Position numbers and translations under genes: made by a program. A DNA stretch of 64,000 nt. It comes from Photorhabdus laumondii subsp. laumondii (GTDB lineage Bacteria; Pseudomonadota; Gammaproteobacteria; Enterobacterales; Enterobacteriaceae). The notes beneath the pieces were generated by a model. It made no database searches. It worked only from the letters and a program-made list of their open reading frames with translations, and was not told the DNA's origin. The stretch lies in the NCBI RefSeq assembly GCF_003343245.1, contig NZ_CP024901.1, forward strand, positions 124,001-188,000, written 5' to 3'. Shown piece after piece: positions 36,580-45,904 of the stretch (position 1 is the first letter of the stretch; every line of letters begins with the position of its first letter).

Positions 36580-36723
36580 TTCTTCTCTCCAAAGGTATGG
36601 GTGTTTTAGTTAGCACTTTGGATAAAAAACTCTGAACCTTGTTTTTAAATTTTAAAATTTTTTCTGACAGGAACAATATCGTCAATTTGTGGTCTTTGTA
36701 TATGTCAATTAAAGGAGAGATTA

Positions 36724-37662
36724 ATGAAAGCATATTATTTTAATTTACGACAGAGAATTTTGACATTTGCTCTGCTTTTTTCATGTTATATAGGTTTTGC
36801 TTACTCAAATACAAATGCACATAAACAGTTTTTCCGTCATGATGGTAGTGAAATAACTTACTATCTTAAGCAAAGAGGTGGTAAGAATCTATTGGTGCTG
36901 ATACAGGGCTCTGATTGTAATAGTATCGCTAATAATAAGTTTGTGAATAATACATTCAGCGATATTTATCCCGATAGTGATGTTCTGACTGTGGAAAAGT
37001 ATGGCATTAATGCATCACTCCCTTGGTCTGATGTTGTTGAGCGTTCAGATTGTCCTAAAGCTTATATTAGGTTGGATACGCCAGAACAGCGAGTTAAGGA
37101 TTATATTCAGATCATTGATTATCTGAAACATCAGAATAAATATAACAAGATCATTATTTTGGGTGGAAGTGAAGGGGCAGTGGTTGCTAATTTAATTACA
37201 TCACAAGTCAATTATATTGATAGAACTGTGTCACTGAATGGTGGAGGTCGGTATTTCGCTGATGATGTTATTCATAGTATAAAAAGTGAAGCGCCACCAG
37301 AATATCTCAATGAAGAGATTAAAGGATTTAGGGATTTTCAGCAAAAAATAGCTGCCGGGGATAATATGAGTCATATAGAAATGAGTAATCATGGTGCTAA
37401 TTGGTGGAGAGTCTCACTTGGTATTGATCAATATAAAGTGTTAAGTCAGACTAAAAGACCTATTCTGATTATTCAAACACTAAATGATAATTCAGTTAAC
37501 CCTAGTGCAGCGATGAAAATGGAAGAGCAATTAAAGAAAGAGAATATTACCTTTTATCAATACCCTGGCCTAAGTCATGGATTTAGAAATAGTGAAGGTG
37601 TTTTGCAAATTACTCCTATTGTTGAGGATATAAAGAACTGGTTGTCCAGAGATTATGGATAA
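36724..37662 (+). CDS. Secreted or periplasmic alpha/beta hydrolase
   Basis: A 312-residue protein with a signal peptide (RILTFALLFSCYIGFAYS, cleavage near 29). Nucleophile elbow ILGGSEGAVVANLI (Ser near 143), acid in TLNDNSVNPSAAM and His in YPGLSHGFRNSEG complete a Ser-Asp-His triad. It looks like an esterase or peptidase of the prolyl-oligopeptidase/dienelactone type; the substrate is unknown. AAAGGAGAG precedes the ATG. It is divergent from alkA and followed by a terminator, so it is a single-gene unit. Confidence 0.8.
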   Translation: MKAYYFNLRQRILTFALLFSCYIGFAYSNTNAHKQFFRHDGSEITYYLKQRGGKNLLVLIQGSDCNSIANNKFVNNTFSDIYPDSDVLTVEKYGINASLPWSDVVERSDCPKAYIRLDTPEQRVKDYIQIIDYLKHQNKYNKIIILGGSEGAVVANLITSQVNYIDRTVSLNGGGRYFADDVIHSIKSEAPPEYLNEEIKGFRDFQQKIAAGDNMSHIEMSNHGANWWRVSLGIDQYKVLSQTKRPILIIQTLNDNSVNPSAAMKMEEQLKKENITFYQYPGLSHGFRNSEGVLQITPIVEDIKNWLSRDYG

Positions 37663-37736
37663 AAGTCTGTTATCTAAAGTAGTATTAATTCGTCGGTGGT
37701 TTTTCTATATTGTAAAGTGATATTAAATTTAGTAAT

Positions 37737-37775
37737 AAAACGTGGTATAGTTAAAATTGACACCACGTTTTTTTT
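37737..37775 (+). terminator. Rho-independent terminator of the hydrolase gene
   Basis: AAAACGTGGT / ACCACGTTTT stem, 15-nt loop, eight Ts. Confidence 0.85.
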
Positions 37776-37843
37776 AGTATTATTTTTACATATTAACTGT
37801 TATTAATTCGATATCTCATTTGGCAATGAAAAATATATATAAA

Positions 37844-37970
37844 TATATCCGTCATCTTTCAAGTTGCCTCTTTGTTGGCTGCACTCACTCACCCCAGTCA
37901 CATCGTTAGCTATGCTCCCGGGGATTCGCTCCCTTGCCGTCGCGATGCATCTTGAAATCTATTGGGTATA
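37844..37970. repeat. ERIC element 3 (127 bp, reverse)
   Basis: Reverse orientation relative to elements 1 and 2; ends TATATCC...GGGTATA. Confidence 0.92.
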
Positions 37971-38597
37971 ACAAGTTGATGATTAATGATTTGTAATAAA
38001 TTTAATAATATAATTGCTTGAGATTTATTTTATATTCTTGTTATTATAATAGATGAATGGGATGTAATTATAATATTTACTATAAATCATCACTTGATTA
38101 ATATACCGCTTGTTATTTCCAGAAAATATAGTACTAAAACGTTATGAATTATTTGTTGCTTCTGAGATGATTTCTTCGGTTTTACCTTTTGTAGCATAGA
38201 AGGTAAATATCTGTTTATTTCTCATTATCATTTATCGCTGTCATTATATTTTCTAGAAAAAATTACTAAAAATATCCTGCTCATTACAGGATGTAATATC
38301 TTTTCTATTTTTATTGGGTAATAAAATATTGATTTTAAATTAATTAAATTTATTTTTTTATTTTATTGACAATACATTAATCGCATCTATAGTTATATGT
38401 ATTAGATAAAGCGTCAATATGGCATTGAAAATGCTGTATATGTTATCTAAGTACTGGATAAATTCCTGATAAACACCTTGTTTTCTAGTGAAAATGGTTA
38501 CTGTTTTGTGTGGGCAAGATAAATGGCTTATTGTATTCATTTTTGAATGATATAAGTTATTTATCAATCGGTTAGATTAAATTTTGGAGTTTATGTC
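37971..38597. other. AT-rich 627-bp region without a recognised gene
   Basis: Very AT-rich with no conserved frame. A 69-codon reverse frame (38358-38567) lacks a ribosome site. The promoter of the 38598 gene is expected in its last part. Confidence 0.4.
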
Positions 38598-38900
38598 ATG
38601 ATAATTAAGAAAGATATTTTGTTAAATGAAGAGCTGATTGTCGATGATGATCTTAAAGTGGGTAAAGTAGAGAAGGTCAATATTGATATTCTGTCACCCA
38701 GCTCAGTCATTGTTAGTCTGAATATTTTAGGCGTAGTTGATGATTTTCATCTATTACTAGTTGATGATAAAGATAAAGATAAGATTGTGCTGCTCTATCT
38801 TTCTCTTTTACGTGTTCTTCATGAAAAATTAGATGTAAAAGTAAAAGTCGCAAAAAGTAAACTTACTAAGATAAAATATATAGTAGGTGTTGAAATTTAA
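38598..38900 (+). CDS. Unknown 100-residue protein
   Basis: Starts MIIKKDILLNEELIVDDDLK; no signal peptide and no membrane segment. Rich in Lys, Asp, Val and Leu in alternating patterns (VDDFHLLLVDDKDKDKIVLL), suggesting beta strands plus one amphipathic helix (YLSLLRVLHEKLDVKVKVAK). No family recognised. GGAG lies 10 bases before the ATG. It is followed by a hairpin like those of the S12 hydrolase array. Confidence 0.55.
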   Translation: MIIKKDILLNEELIVDDDLKVGKVEKVNIDILSPSSVIVSLNILGVVDDFHLLLVDDKDKDKIVLLYLSLLRVLHEKLDVKVKVAKSKLTKIKYIVGVEI

Positions 38901-39663
38901 GAAGTATTTGTTAAATTTCTAAATGGGTGCGTGAATTAAAATATTTCTTAGAATAACTGGATTTGATTTAAGCAATATAATCAGTTATCAAATACAGTAT
39001 TATTACTAATTGAAATTAAATGTAATGTTTATTTGTATGATGAAACTGGTTTTATTCAAATCCTAAATGTACTTTCTATTAAATACACTTAACTACAGGC
39101 AGAATGGTAATATTACTGTTCTGCCTGTGTTTATATTGAGGTTCATTATTATAGAATTAAAAAAACAATGTTACTATAAATAAGCTTTTATTTATCTGTG
39201 TTAATATTTATAAAGTCAATAATTATATAGCAAACAATCACATTAACTCTATTTTACAATGCTTAAATTTAATTTCTTTACAAATTCAAATGTCCATATA
39301 TTATTGCTCGCAGACAAATTTATATTCTTATTTTAGCGTTATAAAACTACGGTGAAACTATAAAGTTGTTTTTTATATTATTACCTTAATTGAAAGTTTT
39401 ATGATGAAAAAATAAATTTTATAACAGTTTTTCACTGTTTTAAATAGCCAATATTATGATTTGTTGTTGGATTTGTTAGTTATAAAAAATCATAGTTAAT
39501 TTGACTTTTTAAACGGAAAGAAATGTAAATCTATAATATTATGTATGATGACATATTGAAATTGAATTTTTTCTAAGAGGTTTATATTGATGAAAATAGG
39601 GTCGCAATTAATACAGTTGTTATAGTTTTAAAGCGACATAATATTAAAATATCAGGAGACGAC
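38901..39663. other. 763-bp AT-rich gap before the amidinotransferase operon
   Basis: Contains one hairpin (39096-39127) and otherwise no frame or repeat that I can support. The amidinotransferase promoter should be near 39500-39640. No Fur-like palindrome was seen there. Confidence 0.4.
39096..39133 (+). terminator. Array-type terminator hairpin
   Basis: CAGGCAGAA / TTCTGCCTG stem with a 14-nt loop, preceded by TTTCTATTAAATACACTT. Both stem and upstream text match the terminators that follow the S12 hydrolases 7-15 kb downstream. Confidence 0.7.
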
Positions 39664-40764
39664 ATGCTTGATTCAAATTTAACAGATTGTAATAGTAAGA
39701 ATTCTTCCCCGGTTTGTTCTTTTAATGAATGGGATCCACTTGAGGAGGTTATTGTCGGTGTAGTCGATGGTGCCAGATTTCCCGGTTGGCATATGGCGAC
39801 AGAGCCAATATTACCACCGAATCAAGTTGATAATTTTCATCGATATGCAGGTCGGTCATTTCCGCAAGAGCAAATTGATGCAGCATCTAGAGAGTTAGAA
39901 GAGTTTGTCCATATTCTTGAAGGTGAAGGTGTGACAGTACGTCGTCCGGAGCCGCAAGACCAATCTCAAGTATTTGGTGCACCAGGCTGGAGTAGTACAG
40001 GGTTTTATTGTGCCATGCCTCGCGATGTGCTGTTAGTTATTGGAAATGATATTATTGAATGCCCGCTAGCATGGCGTTCCCGTTATTTTGAGACAGCGGC
40101 ATATAAGACTTTACTTAAAGATTACTTTAAGAAAGGGGCAAAATGGAGCGCTGGGCCAAAGCCGCAGTTGACTGAGGAACAATATAATTTCGAATGGCAT
40201 CGGCCTAATAGTAAGGAGCGTGTTCCCCTTGCTATAACTGAATTTGAACCAACTTTTGATGCTGCGGATTTTATTCGGTGTGGGCGAGACATTATTGCTC
40301 AAAAGAGCCATGTTACAAACGAATTTGGTATTGAATGGCTTCGTCGTCATATAGGTGATGAATATCGTATTCATGTTTTTGAATTTAACGATGATAGCCC
40401 TATGCACATTGATGCCACCTTTGTTCCTATGGCGCCAGGAAAACTGTTAATTCACCCAGAAAAAGTATTAAAAATTCCTGAACTATTTAGGAACTGGGAT
40501 GTATTACATGCGCCGAAACCGGTTATTCCTGATGACCATCCTCTGTATACCACCAGTAAATGGATCAACATGAATATTCTGATGTTGGATGAACAGCGCG
40601 TGATTGTTGAAAAGCAGGATGAACCAATGATTGCTGCGATGAAACGCTGGGGCTTTACGCCAATTCCATGTAATTTCAGGAATTTTAATACGTTCGGCGG
40701 TTCCTTCCATTGTGCAACAGTGGATGTAAGACGGCGCGGAACTTTACAGTCTTATCTTGACTAG
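39664..40764 (+). CDS. Amidinotransferase (arginine:amine type)
   Basis: A 366-residue guanidino-modifying enzyme related to glycine amidinotransferase. Expected catalytic residues are present: Asp in EPTFDAADFIRCGRD, His in SPMHIDATFVPMAPGKLL and the nucleophile Cys near residue 353 in NTFGGSFHCATVDVRRRG. It would transfer an amidino group from arginine to an amine, giving ornithine and a guanidino compound. The acceptor is unknown; glycine, lysine and inosamines are used by relatives. AGGAGA precedes the ATG. Nine bases separate it from the desaturase-like gene. Confidence 0.88.
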   Translation: MLDSNLTDCNSKNSSPVCSFNEWDPLEEVIVGVVDGARFPGWHMATEPILPPNQVDNFHRYAGRSFPQEQIDAASRELEEFVHILEGEGVTVRRPEPQDQSQVFGAPGWSSTGFYCAMPRDVLLVIGNDIIECPLAWRSRYFETAAYKTLLKDYFKKGAKWSAGPKPQLTEEQYNFEWHRPNSKERVPLAITEFEPTFDAADFIRCGRDIIAQKSHVTNEFGIEWLRRHIGDEYRIHVFEFNDDSPMHIDATFVPMAPGKLLIHPEKVLKIPELFRNWDVLHAPKPVIPDDHPLYTTSKWINMNILMLDEQRVIVEKQDEPMIAAMKRWGFTPIPCNFRNFNTFGGSFHCATVDVRRRGTLQSYLD

Positions 40765-40773
40765 GAATAAATA

Positions 40774-41784
40774 ATGATGGCTATCTGGAGATATTCCCCT
40801 TGGGATGCAGTAATGTTTGCATTAAGTATCTTGCATACGGTAGCCACTATTACGCTAGTTGTGTATTGGAATGGTTTCACTATTATGGGGTGGTTGACTC
40901 ATGTTATTCTCCTTACATTGATGACAACTTACAACATAGTAGTGATCTCGCATTTTTTTACCCATACTCCTTGGTTTGTTTCTAATGCCTTGAATATGTT
41001 TGTGTCTATATTGAATTCAATGAATATTGGGCAATCTATACAGTCTTATCATTTGTCCCATGTTCGTAATCACCACAAATATAATAACGACCGGGGAGTC
41101 GGCGAAAGTGGGCCGCAGGATACCTCTTCAACCTTTATCAATGGAAAAGAAAGAGGGGAACATAATACTCTTTGGAATTATTCTACCATTGGTGGAATAT
41201 TTACTCTTTATAACAGTTTAATGCGTATGTTATGGGCTATATTTATCTGGCATAAACCGCTTAGTAAAGCGGATAAAGGATATGAAAAACTTCTTTCAAG
41301 AGTGAAAGTTAGGAGAATGAAAGAGCTGTGGCAATTGAGACTGGATAGATTATTTCAAGCGATGTGGGTGATTATCTTATTCACTTGGTCTTGGGAATGG
41401 AGCTTATTTTGCTATCTACCTTCTCTCTATTTTGCCTTTGTTCTGGTTAATATACAAAATTATTATGAGCATTATGGTGCATTGCCGGGAAATAAATTTG
41501 CAAATTCAGTGAGTTACTATGGTCGTGTCTATAATTTTTTGATGTTTAATGATGGCTATCACCAAGAACATCATATCTCAGGAAACACGCATTGGAGTCT
41601 ATTACCTGATTTACGTAGGAAATATTCGACTCAGCTTTCTGCACAGAAGAGAGTTATTAGTCCGGTACCTGCAATACTGGGTTTTTTACACAGACATAGA
41701 TCTTTACTTCATAGATCTATATACCCTATGGATTTCAAGATGCATCGCGACGGCAAGGGAACGAATCCCCGGGAGCATAGGTAA
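40774..41784 (+). CDS. Fatty-acid-desaturase-like membrane di-iron enzyme
   Basis: A 336-residue integral membrane protein with four or more membrane segments. The three histidine boxes of this superfamily are present: SHFFTHTPW (H60, H64), HLSHVRNHHKYNND (H96, H100, H101) and DGYHQEHHISGNTHW (near 262). These bind a di-iron site for desaturation or hydroxylation. It follows the amidinotransferase in one operon, so the substrate may be a guanidino product rather than a lipid. The last 20 or so residues (from about 41720) are encoded by an ERIC element, so the natural C-terminus has been replaced. Confidence 0.8.
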   Translation: MMAIWRYSPWDAVMFALSILHTVATITLVVYWNGFTIMGWLTHVILLTLMTTYNIVVISHFFTHTPWFVSNALNMFVSILNSMNIGQSIQSYHLSHVRNHHKYNNDRGVGESGPQDTSSTFINGKERGEHNTLWNYSTIGGIFTLYNSLMRMLWAIFIWHKPLSKADKGYEKLLSRVKVRRMKELWQLRLDRLFQAMWVIILFTWSWEWSLFCYLPSLYFAFVLVNIQNYYEHYGALPGNKFANSVSYYGRVYNFLMFNDGYHQEHHISGNTHWSLLPDLRRKYSTQLSAQKRVISPVPAILGFLHRHRSLLHRSIYPMDFKMHRDGKGTNPREHR

Positions 41785-41846
41785 CTATGTGACCGGGGTG
41801 AGTGAGTGCAGCCAACAAAGAGGCAACTTGAAAGATGACGGGTATA
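41720..41846. repeat. ERIC element 4 (127 bp), overlapping the desaturase gene
   Basis: Ends TATACCC...GGGTATA. It begins inside the desaturase-like frame, which runs 65 bp into it before a stop, and ends 11 bp before the oxygenase start. Confidence 0.93.
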
Positions 41847-41857
41847 AATCAAAAATA

Positions 41858-42739
41858 ATGGGTGAATCTACTATAATGCAAGAAAAATTCGAGATTAGAG
41901 GAGCAACACTGGCAGAATCGGAGTTTATGATATACGAAACATCAAACAATATATCTGTACACGCACTTTCTGCCCTTTTGGATGGCCACCTTGCAGCTTG
42001 TCGGGTTCGTAATTTTCTTCCGTCAGAACAAAGCAGGAAAATAATTGAGAACTTTTGGCGTTCTTCGGCACGGACTCCTCGTTACGGAGAAGGTATTGAA
42101 GGTGTTGAGGGGTACTTCATTGGAGCATCTCATATTGAAAAAGATACCCGCCAATATATTGAAGAAGCAGAAAATTTCCGTTCAGCAATTAATGAGGTGT
42201 TTCAAGATACGATCAATCCCATTGATCGTTTTATTGATCAAATAGTTCATTTTAGTAGTAATAACCTACGGGTAATGCGTCCTGCAATGTATCATGGTGT
42301 TGCGGCGGGTAATGTAAAAATTGTGTATTGGAATAATTTTGGCGAATTCCTTTTATTACCTCATGATGATCTTGCGCAGTTAAGTGATCCGCGCCAGAGT
42401 GATTTTGAGATCCAACAGATTAATCGTGTTATGGCGGTAAATTTTTACGCTGACGTTCCTCAAAATGGCGGACAATTAAAAGTATGGAACATTCAACCTG
42501 ACGACCAATCGCGTAGTGCCCTTGGTTTAACTTACAGTGGTTTTCCATACCCGTCGGAATTATTGGAAGATCATGCAAGTATGGTGATTAATATTGAGGC
42601 GGGAGATTTGGTATTACTGAATGGGAACTTGGTCCATGCGGTACTGAATGGCAATACTATCTCTGCACCAGAACGGCGTTTACTGGTGACCTGTTTTATG
42701 GGATTACAGCAAAATGGTGATCTTATTTGGTGGACCTAA
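41858..42739 (+). CDS. 2-oxoglutarate/Fe(II)-dependent oxygenase
   Basis: A 293-residue soluble oxygenase. Double-stranded beta-helix core with the iron triad HxD in FLLLPHDDLAQLSD (near 170) and distal His in LLNGNLVHAVLNG, followed by Arg in PERRLLVTCF for 2-oxoglutarate. It probably hydroxylates or desaturates a small molecule made by the two preceding genes. Two starts are possible: 41858, or 41876 with a GGTGA site upstream. The frame is open through the ERIC element back to 41549, but that part is not real coding sequence. Confidence 0.82.
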   Translation: MGESTIMQEKFEIRGATLAESEFMIYETSNNISVHALSALLDGHLAACRVRNFLPSEQSRKIIENFWRSSARTPRYGEGIEGVEGYFIGASHIEKDTRQYIEEAENFRSAINEVFQDTINPIDRFIDQIVHFSSNNLRVMRPAMYHGVAAGNVKIVYWNNFGEFLLLPHDDLAQLSDPRQSDFEIQQINRVMAVNFYADVPQNGGQLKVWNIQPDDQSRSALGLTYSGFPYPSELLEDHASMVINIEAGDLVLLNGNLVHAVLNGNTISAPERRLLVTCFMGLQQNGDLIWWT

Positions 42740-42898
42740 CGCAACGTGCTCATGGAGATTGAAAACTGCTTACAGATATTTATCCATAATCGTGTAATAT
42801 GATTGCCTCTGAGAGAGGGTTGATATTTAATCGGTGTCAGATTTGGCTAGCTGCGTTGACTTGGGTACATAAAATGTAAGACAGGGTGTGGATTCTCT

Positions 42899-43780
42899 AT
42901 GATTTCTAAAGCTCAATGGATCTCTTATAGTTCGACTTTGATTTTTGTTTTATTGTGGAGCAGTGGTGCGATTTTTTCTCGGTGGGGACTCGATCATAGT
43001 ACCGCATTTGCCATTCTTACGATGCGTTTTGCTATTGCACTTATTTTTTTGATATTTCTAGGATTATTATTCAGGCATAAGGGCTATTATTTACCTGAAC
43101 ATGGTACTCGCAAACAGATTGCGGGTACCGGTGTTTTGTTAATTGGCGGCTATTCTATTTGTTACTTTTTTGCTTTGGATAACGGGATCACGCCTGGCGT
43201 TTTGGCTACAGTGATGGGGATTCAACCGATTATCACATTGTTGGTGATCGAACGTCGTTTCTCGGTTGTACGTTTAGCGGGTTTGTTATTAGCATTATTG
43301 GGCTTGGTATTAGTGGTGTATCAAAGCTTGGTGCTGTCTCGGTTTTCTATTGCTGGTATTACTTTTGCCTTAGCAGCATTGGCTTGTATGAGTATTGGTG
43401 CGATTTTACAGAAACGAATTCATCAAGCTCCTTCTGCGGTTTTACCCCTGCAATATAGTGTTAGTCTACTACTTTGTTTATTGTTTGTTCCTTTCCAACC
43501 TTTTGAATTTCAACTGGTGCCTGGCTTTATTATTTCATTATTATGGTTAGGGCTAGTTATCTCTGTTGTGGCTCAATTATTACTTTACCGACTCATTCAG
43601 GCAGGTAATTTAGTGAATGTAACCAGTCTTTTTTATCTCGTTCCTGGTGTAACCGCTGTAATGGATTATTTATTTTTAGGAAATTCGTTACCTGCTCTAA
43701 GTTTGTTGGGAATGGCCGCCATTTTATCAGGACTTGTATTAGTCTTTCGTACAAAGAAAGGTTCCCTTGCCACTGAATAA
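42899..43780 (+). CDS. EamA-family (DMT) transporter
   Basis: A 293-residue inner-membrane protein with about ten membrane helices in two EamA repeats (LLWSSGAIFSRWGLDHSTAF in the first, GAILQKRIHQAPSAVLPLQY leading into the second). Members export metabolites such as amino acids. Its place after three small-molecule enzymes suggests export of their product. A 159-bp gap precedes it, so it may have its own promoter. A clear terminator follows. Confidence 0.88.
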   Translation: MISKAQWISYSSTLIFVLLWSSGAIFSRWGLDHSTAFAILTMRFAIALIFLIFLGLLFRHKGYYLPEHGTRKQIAGTGVLLIGGYSICYFFALDNGITPGVLATVMGIQPIITLLVIERRFSVVRLAGLLLALLGLVLVVYQSLVLSRFSIAGITFALAALACMSIGAILQKRIHQAPSAVLPLQYSVSLLLCLLFVPFQPFEFQLVPGFIISLLWLGLVISVVAQLLLYRLIQAGNLVNVTSLFYLVPGVTAVMDYLFLGNSLPALSLLGMAAILSGLVLVFRTKKGSLATE

Positions 43781-43786
43781 ATCTGG

Positions 43787-43826
43787 ATTACCGGGCTTAC
43801 AATAAGTCCGGTAATTGCTTTTTTAT
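43787..43826 (+). terminator. Rho-independent terminator of the EamA gene
   Basis: ATTACCGG / CCGGTAAT stem with a 13-nt loop and a TGCTTTTTT tail. Confidence 0.85.
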
Positions 43827-43898
43827 GAATGTCGAAATCAGCACTAGCACTAATTCACCTATTCCGATGAGTAACGGCAGTTACTTTCTGTTTCTCTT

Positions 43899-44025
43899 TA
43901 TATCCGTTATCTTTCAAGTTGCCTCTTTGTTGGCTGCACTCGCTCACCCCGGTCACATAGTTACCTATGCTCCCGGGGATTCACTCCCTTGCCGTCGCGA
44001 TGCATCTTGAAATCCATAGGGTATA
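43899..44025. repeat. ERIC element 5 (127 bp, reverse)
   Basis: Ends TATATCC...GGGTATA; it stops 9 bp before the Fur-like site of hydrolase copy A. Confidence 0.92.
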
Positions 44026-44034
44026 TATATTAAA

Positions 44035-44049
44035 TGATAATCGTTATTA
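44035..44049. promoter_or_regulatory. Fur-box-like palindrome before hydrolase A
   Basis: TGATAATCGTTATTA, two differences from the 7-1-7 Fur consensus TGATAATnATTATCA. It lies 104 bp before the start codon at the same place as in copies B, C and D. Confidence 0.6.
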
Positions 44050-44152
44050 CTTGGATGTTGGTTATTTCCGTCTTACAGTACTGCCCGCATATATCGTATT
44101 ACCAGATTGCATATGTGCTCTATTTGTATAACATTAAATTATTAGGAAATTA

Positions 44153-45745
44153 ATGATGGAATCGATGATATCTAAAGATAATATTCAGTTATTTATCAAG
44201 AAAATAGATGAACTGGTTAATATTGAAAATGAAAAAAAAGGGGGAGCTCTTGCAGTTGCTATTATCCACGATGATAAGATAATTTATCAGCGTCATATCG
44301 GACAAGCTAGTATTGAACATGCTGTTGCTATACAGCCTAATACTAAATTCTATTTGGCGAGTGCCTCAAAACAATTCACGGCTTTTTGCATAGCCTTGCT
44401 GGAGAAAGAAGGAAAGCTTAACGTCAAAGATAAAGTCAAACAATATTTTGATTATTTACCCGCGCATTTCTCTGATATTACCATTGAGCATCTTATTCAT
44501 CACACTAGTGGGTTACGGGATATATTTTTACTTTATAATTTGGCAGGTAAAAACTCAAGTTTTGACTACTGTCATGCTGATTTAGTGAGAAAATTGATCC
44601 AACGACAACAGACATTTAACGCTCCTATTGGGGAGTATTATATTTATAGCAACACGGGCTATTATTTGCTAGGGGAAATCGTCAGCATAGTTTCAGGTAA
44701 GTCGTGGAAGAAATATGCAGAAGAAAATATTTTCGCTCCATTAGAGATGAAAGATACCATTATCTGTGATGATATAACCGAGATTATCTCTAATCGGGCG
44801 ATGGGTTACACTTATAATCAAAATTCGCAACAGTGGATAAGAAGTGATATTAACAATTCTGTGATCGGTAGTGCAGCGGTTCACTCCACCGTGAATGATT
44901 TATGTCGTTGGGCTAGGGCGTTTTATTCGCCATCAATTGTTCAGGATCTACTGCCTCAATTATCCCGTACCCCGAATTTAACCAATGGCAATCGCAACAA
45001 TTATGCTTACGGTTTTATTATCGACCAACGTGAAGGGCAAAGGATAATACAACACAGTGGTACCTATGCCGGCTTTCGAGCGAATATTTGTATTCTACCG
45101 GATGCTAAATTAGGTATAGCGATGACGGCTGCAAGCGATGTTGATGTTGGTAAATGGACGGATAAGTATATGGATATCTTGTTTAACACCCATCTTGAAC
45201 CGGAAAAACCACATTGCCTAACCAGTGATGTTGATATCACCGGTATTTTCCGAGGAATAGAGCCTTATCCTTATATTATTACCAAAGAAGATGTTTATTT
45301 TTTAGGTAATTTATTTACAAAAGGTAACCCAATTATTTTTAACTCTGACGGTACATTCCAGGAGCAAGGAGGTAAAATTAAGTTCAGGCCCGTCATTGAA
45401 AATGACAGTGTTATCGCACTGGAGCATATTGATGAAAATGGTAATGTTTTTTATTTGAAAAAGATGAACAATGAAGATAGTGTCGATATTCAGTTATTGT
45501 CAGGGCGCTATTATAGTCACGAAACAGAGGCGATAATTAATATTATATCATCTGGTGATGATCTTTATATCGATGGGATTATCCATCCTGTAAAAAAAGA
45601 GGCTTTGCGACATATTTATGGCAATAGTTATTTCTCACCCAGTGCTGAGTTTGTTATTGATTTTGAATTTGATCCTGATACCAATAAATCTCGTCTTTAT
45701 ATCGGCAATGCACGTTGCTTGAATGTGGAATTTGTTGCAGTTTAA
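44153..45745 (+). CDS. Family S12 serine hydrolase, array copy A
   Basis: A 530-residue protein of the class C beta-lactamase/D-aminopeptidase type. The catalytic domain (about 1-340) has SxxK (S70-A-S-K73), YSN (165-167) and HSG (301-303). The remaining 190 residues (TGIFRGIEPYPYIITKEDVY onward) form two beta-rich, lipocalin-like modules; length and layout recall D-aminopeptidase DAP. There is no signal peptide, so it should act in the cytoplasm, unlike true beta-lactamases. The substrate is unknown: an amide, ester or peptide bond. First of five tandem paralogues; a Fur-like site upstream suggests induction by iron starvation. Confidence 0.85.
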   Translation: MMESMISKDNIQLFIKKIDELVNIENEKKGGALAVAIIHDDKIIYQRHIGQASIEHAVAIQPNTKFYLASASKQFTAFCIALLEKEGKLNVKDKVKQYFDYLPAHFSDITIEHLIHHTSGLRDIFLLYNLAGKNSSFDYCHADLVRKLIQRQQTFNAPIGEYYIYSNTGYYLLGEIVSIVSGKSWKKYAEENIFAPLEMKDTIICDDITEIISNRAMGYTYNQNSQQWIRSDINNSVIGSAAVHSTVNDLCRWARAFYSPSIVQDLLPQLSRTPNLTNGNRNNYAYGFIIDQREGQRIIQHSGTYAGFRANICILPDAKLGIAMTAASDVDVGKWTDKYMDILFNTHLEPEKPHCLTSDVDITGIFRGIEPYPYIITKEDVYFLGNLFTKGNPIIFNSDGTFQEQGGKIKFRPVIENDSVIALEHIDENGNVFYLKKMNNEDSVDIQLLSGRYYSHETEAIINIISSGDDLYIDGIIHPVKKEALRHIYGNSYFSPSAEFVIDFEFDPDTNKSRLYIGNARCLNVEFVAV

Positions 45746-45848
45746 TTCACAGGTTAGTACGTGGAAATTTAGATCAGCGTTTCGTTAGCAGGATAGAATG
45801 AATGTTATTGAGGGCCTAAAGATATTTTATATTAGATGAACCTTGTTC

Positions 45849-45886
45849 CAGACAGAACTATTATATTTATGTTCTGTCTGTTTTTT
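45849..45886 (+). terminator. Terminator of hydrolase A
   Basis: 10-bp stem CAGACAGAAC / GTTCTGTCTG, 12-nt loop, six Ts. The same hairpin ends the other units. Confidence 0.88.
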
Positions 45887-45904
45887 ATAAATATGAGGAG
45901 ATTA

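Noticed and set aside
41549..41857. Open frame upstream of the 2OG oxygenase that would give a 396-residue protein
   Set aside because: It overlaps the desaturase gene and runs through an ERIC element; the translated text before 41858 is repeat sequence, not protein.
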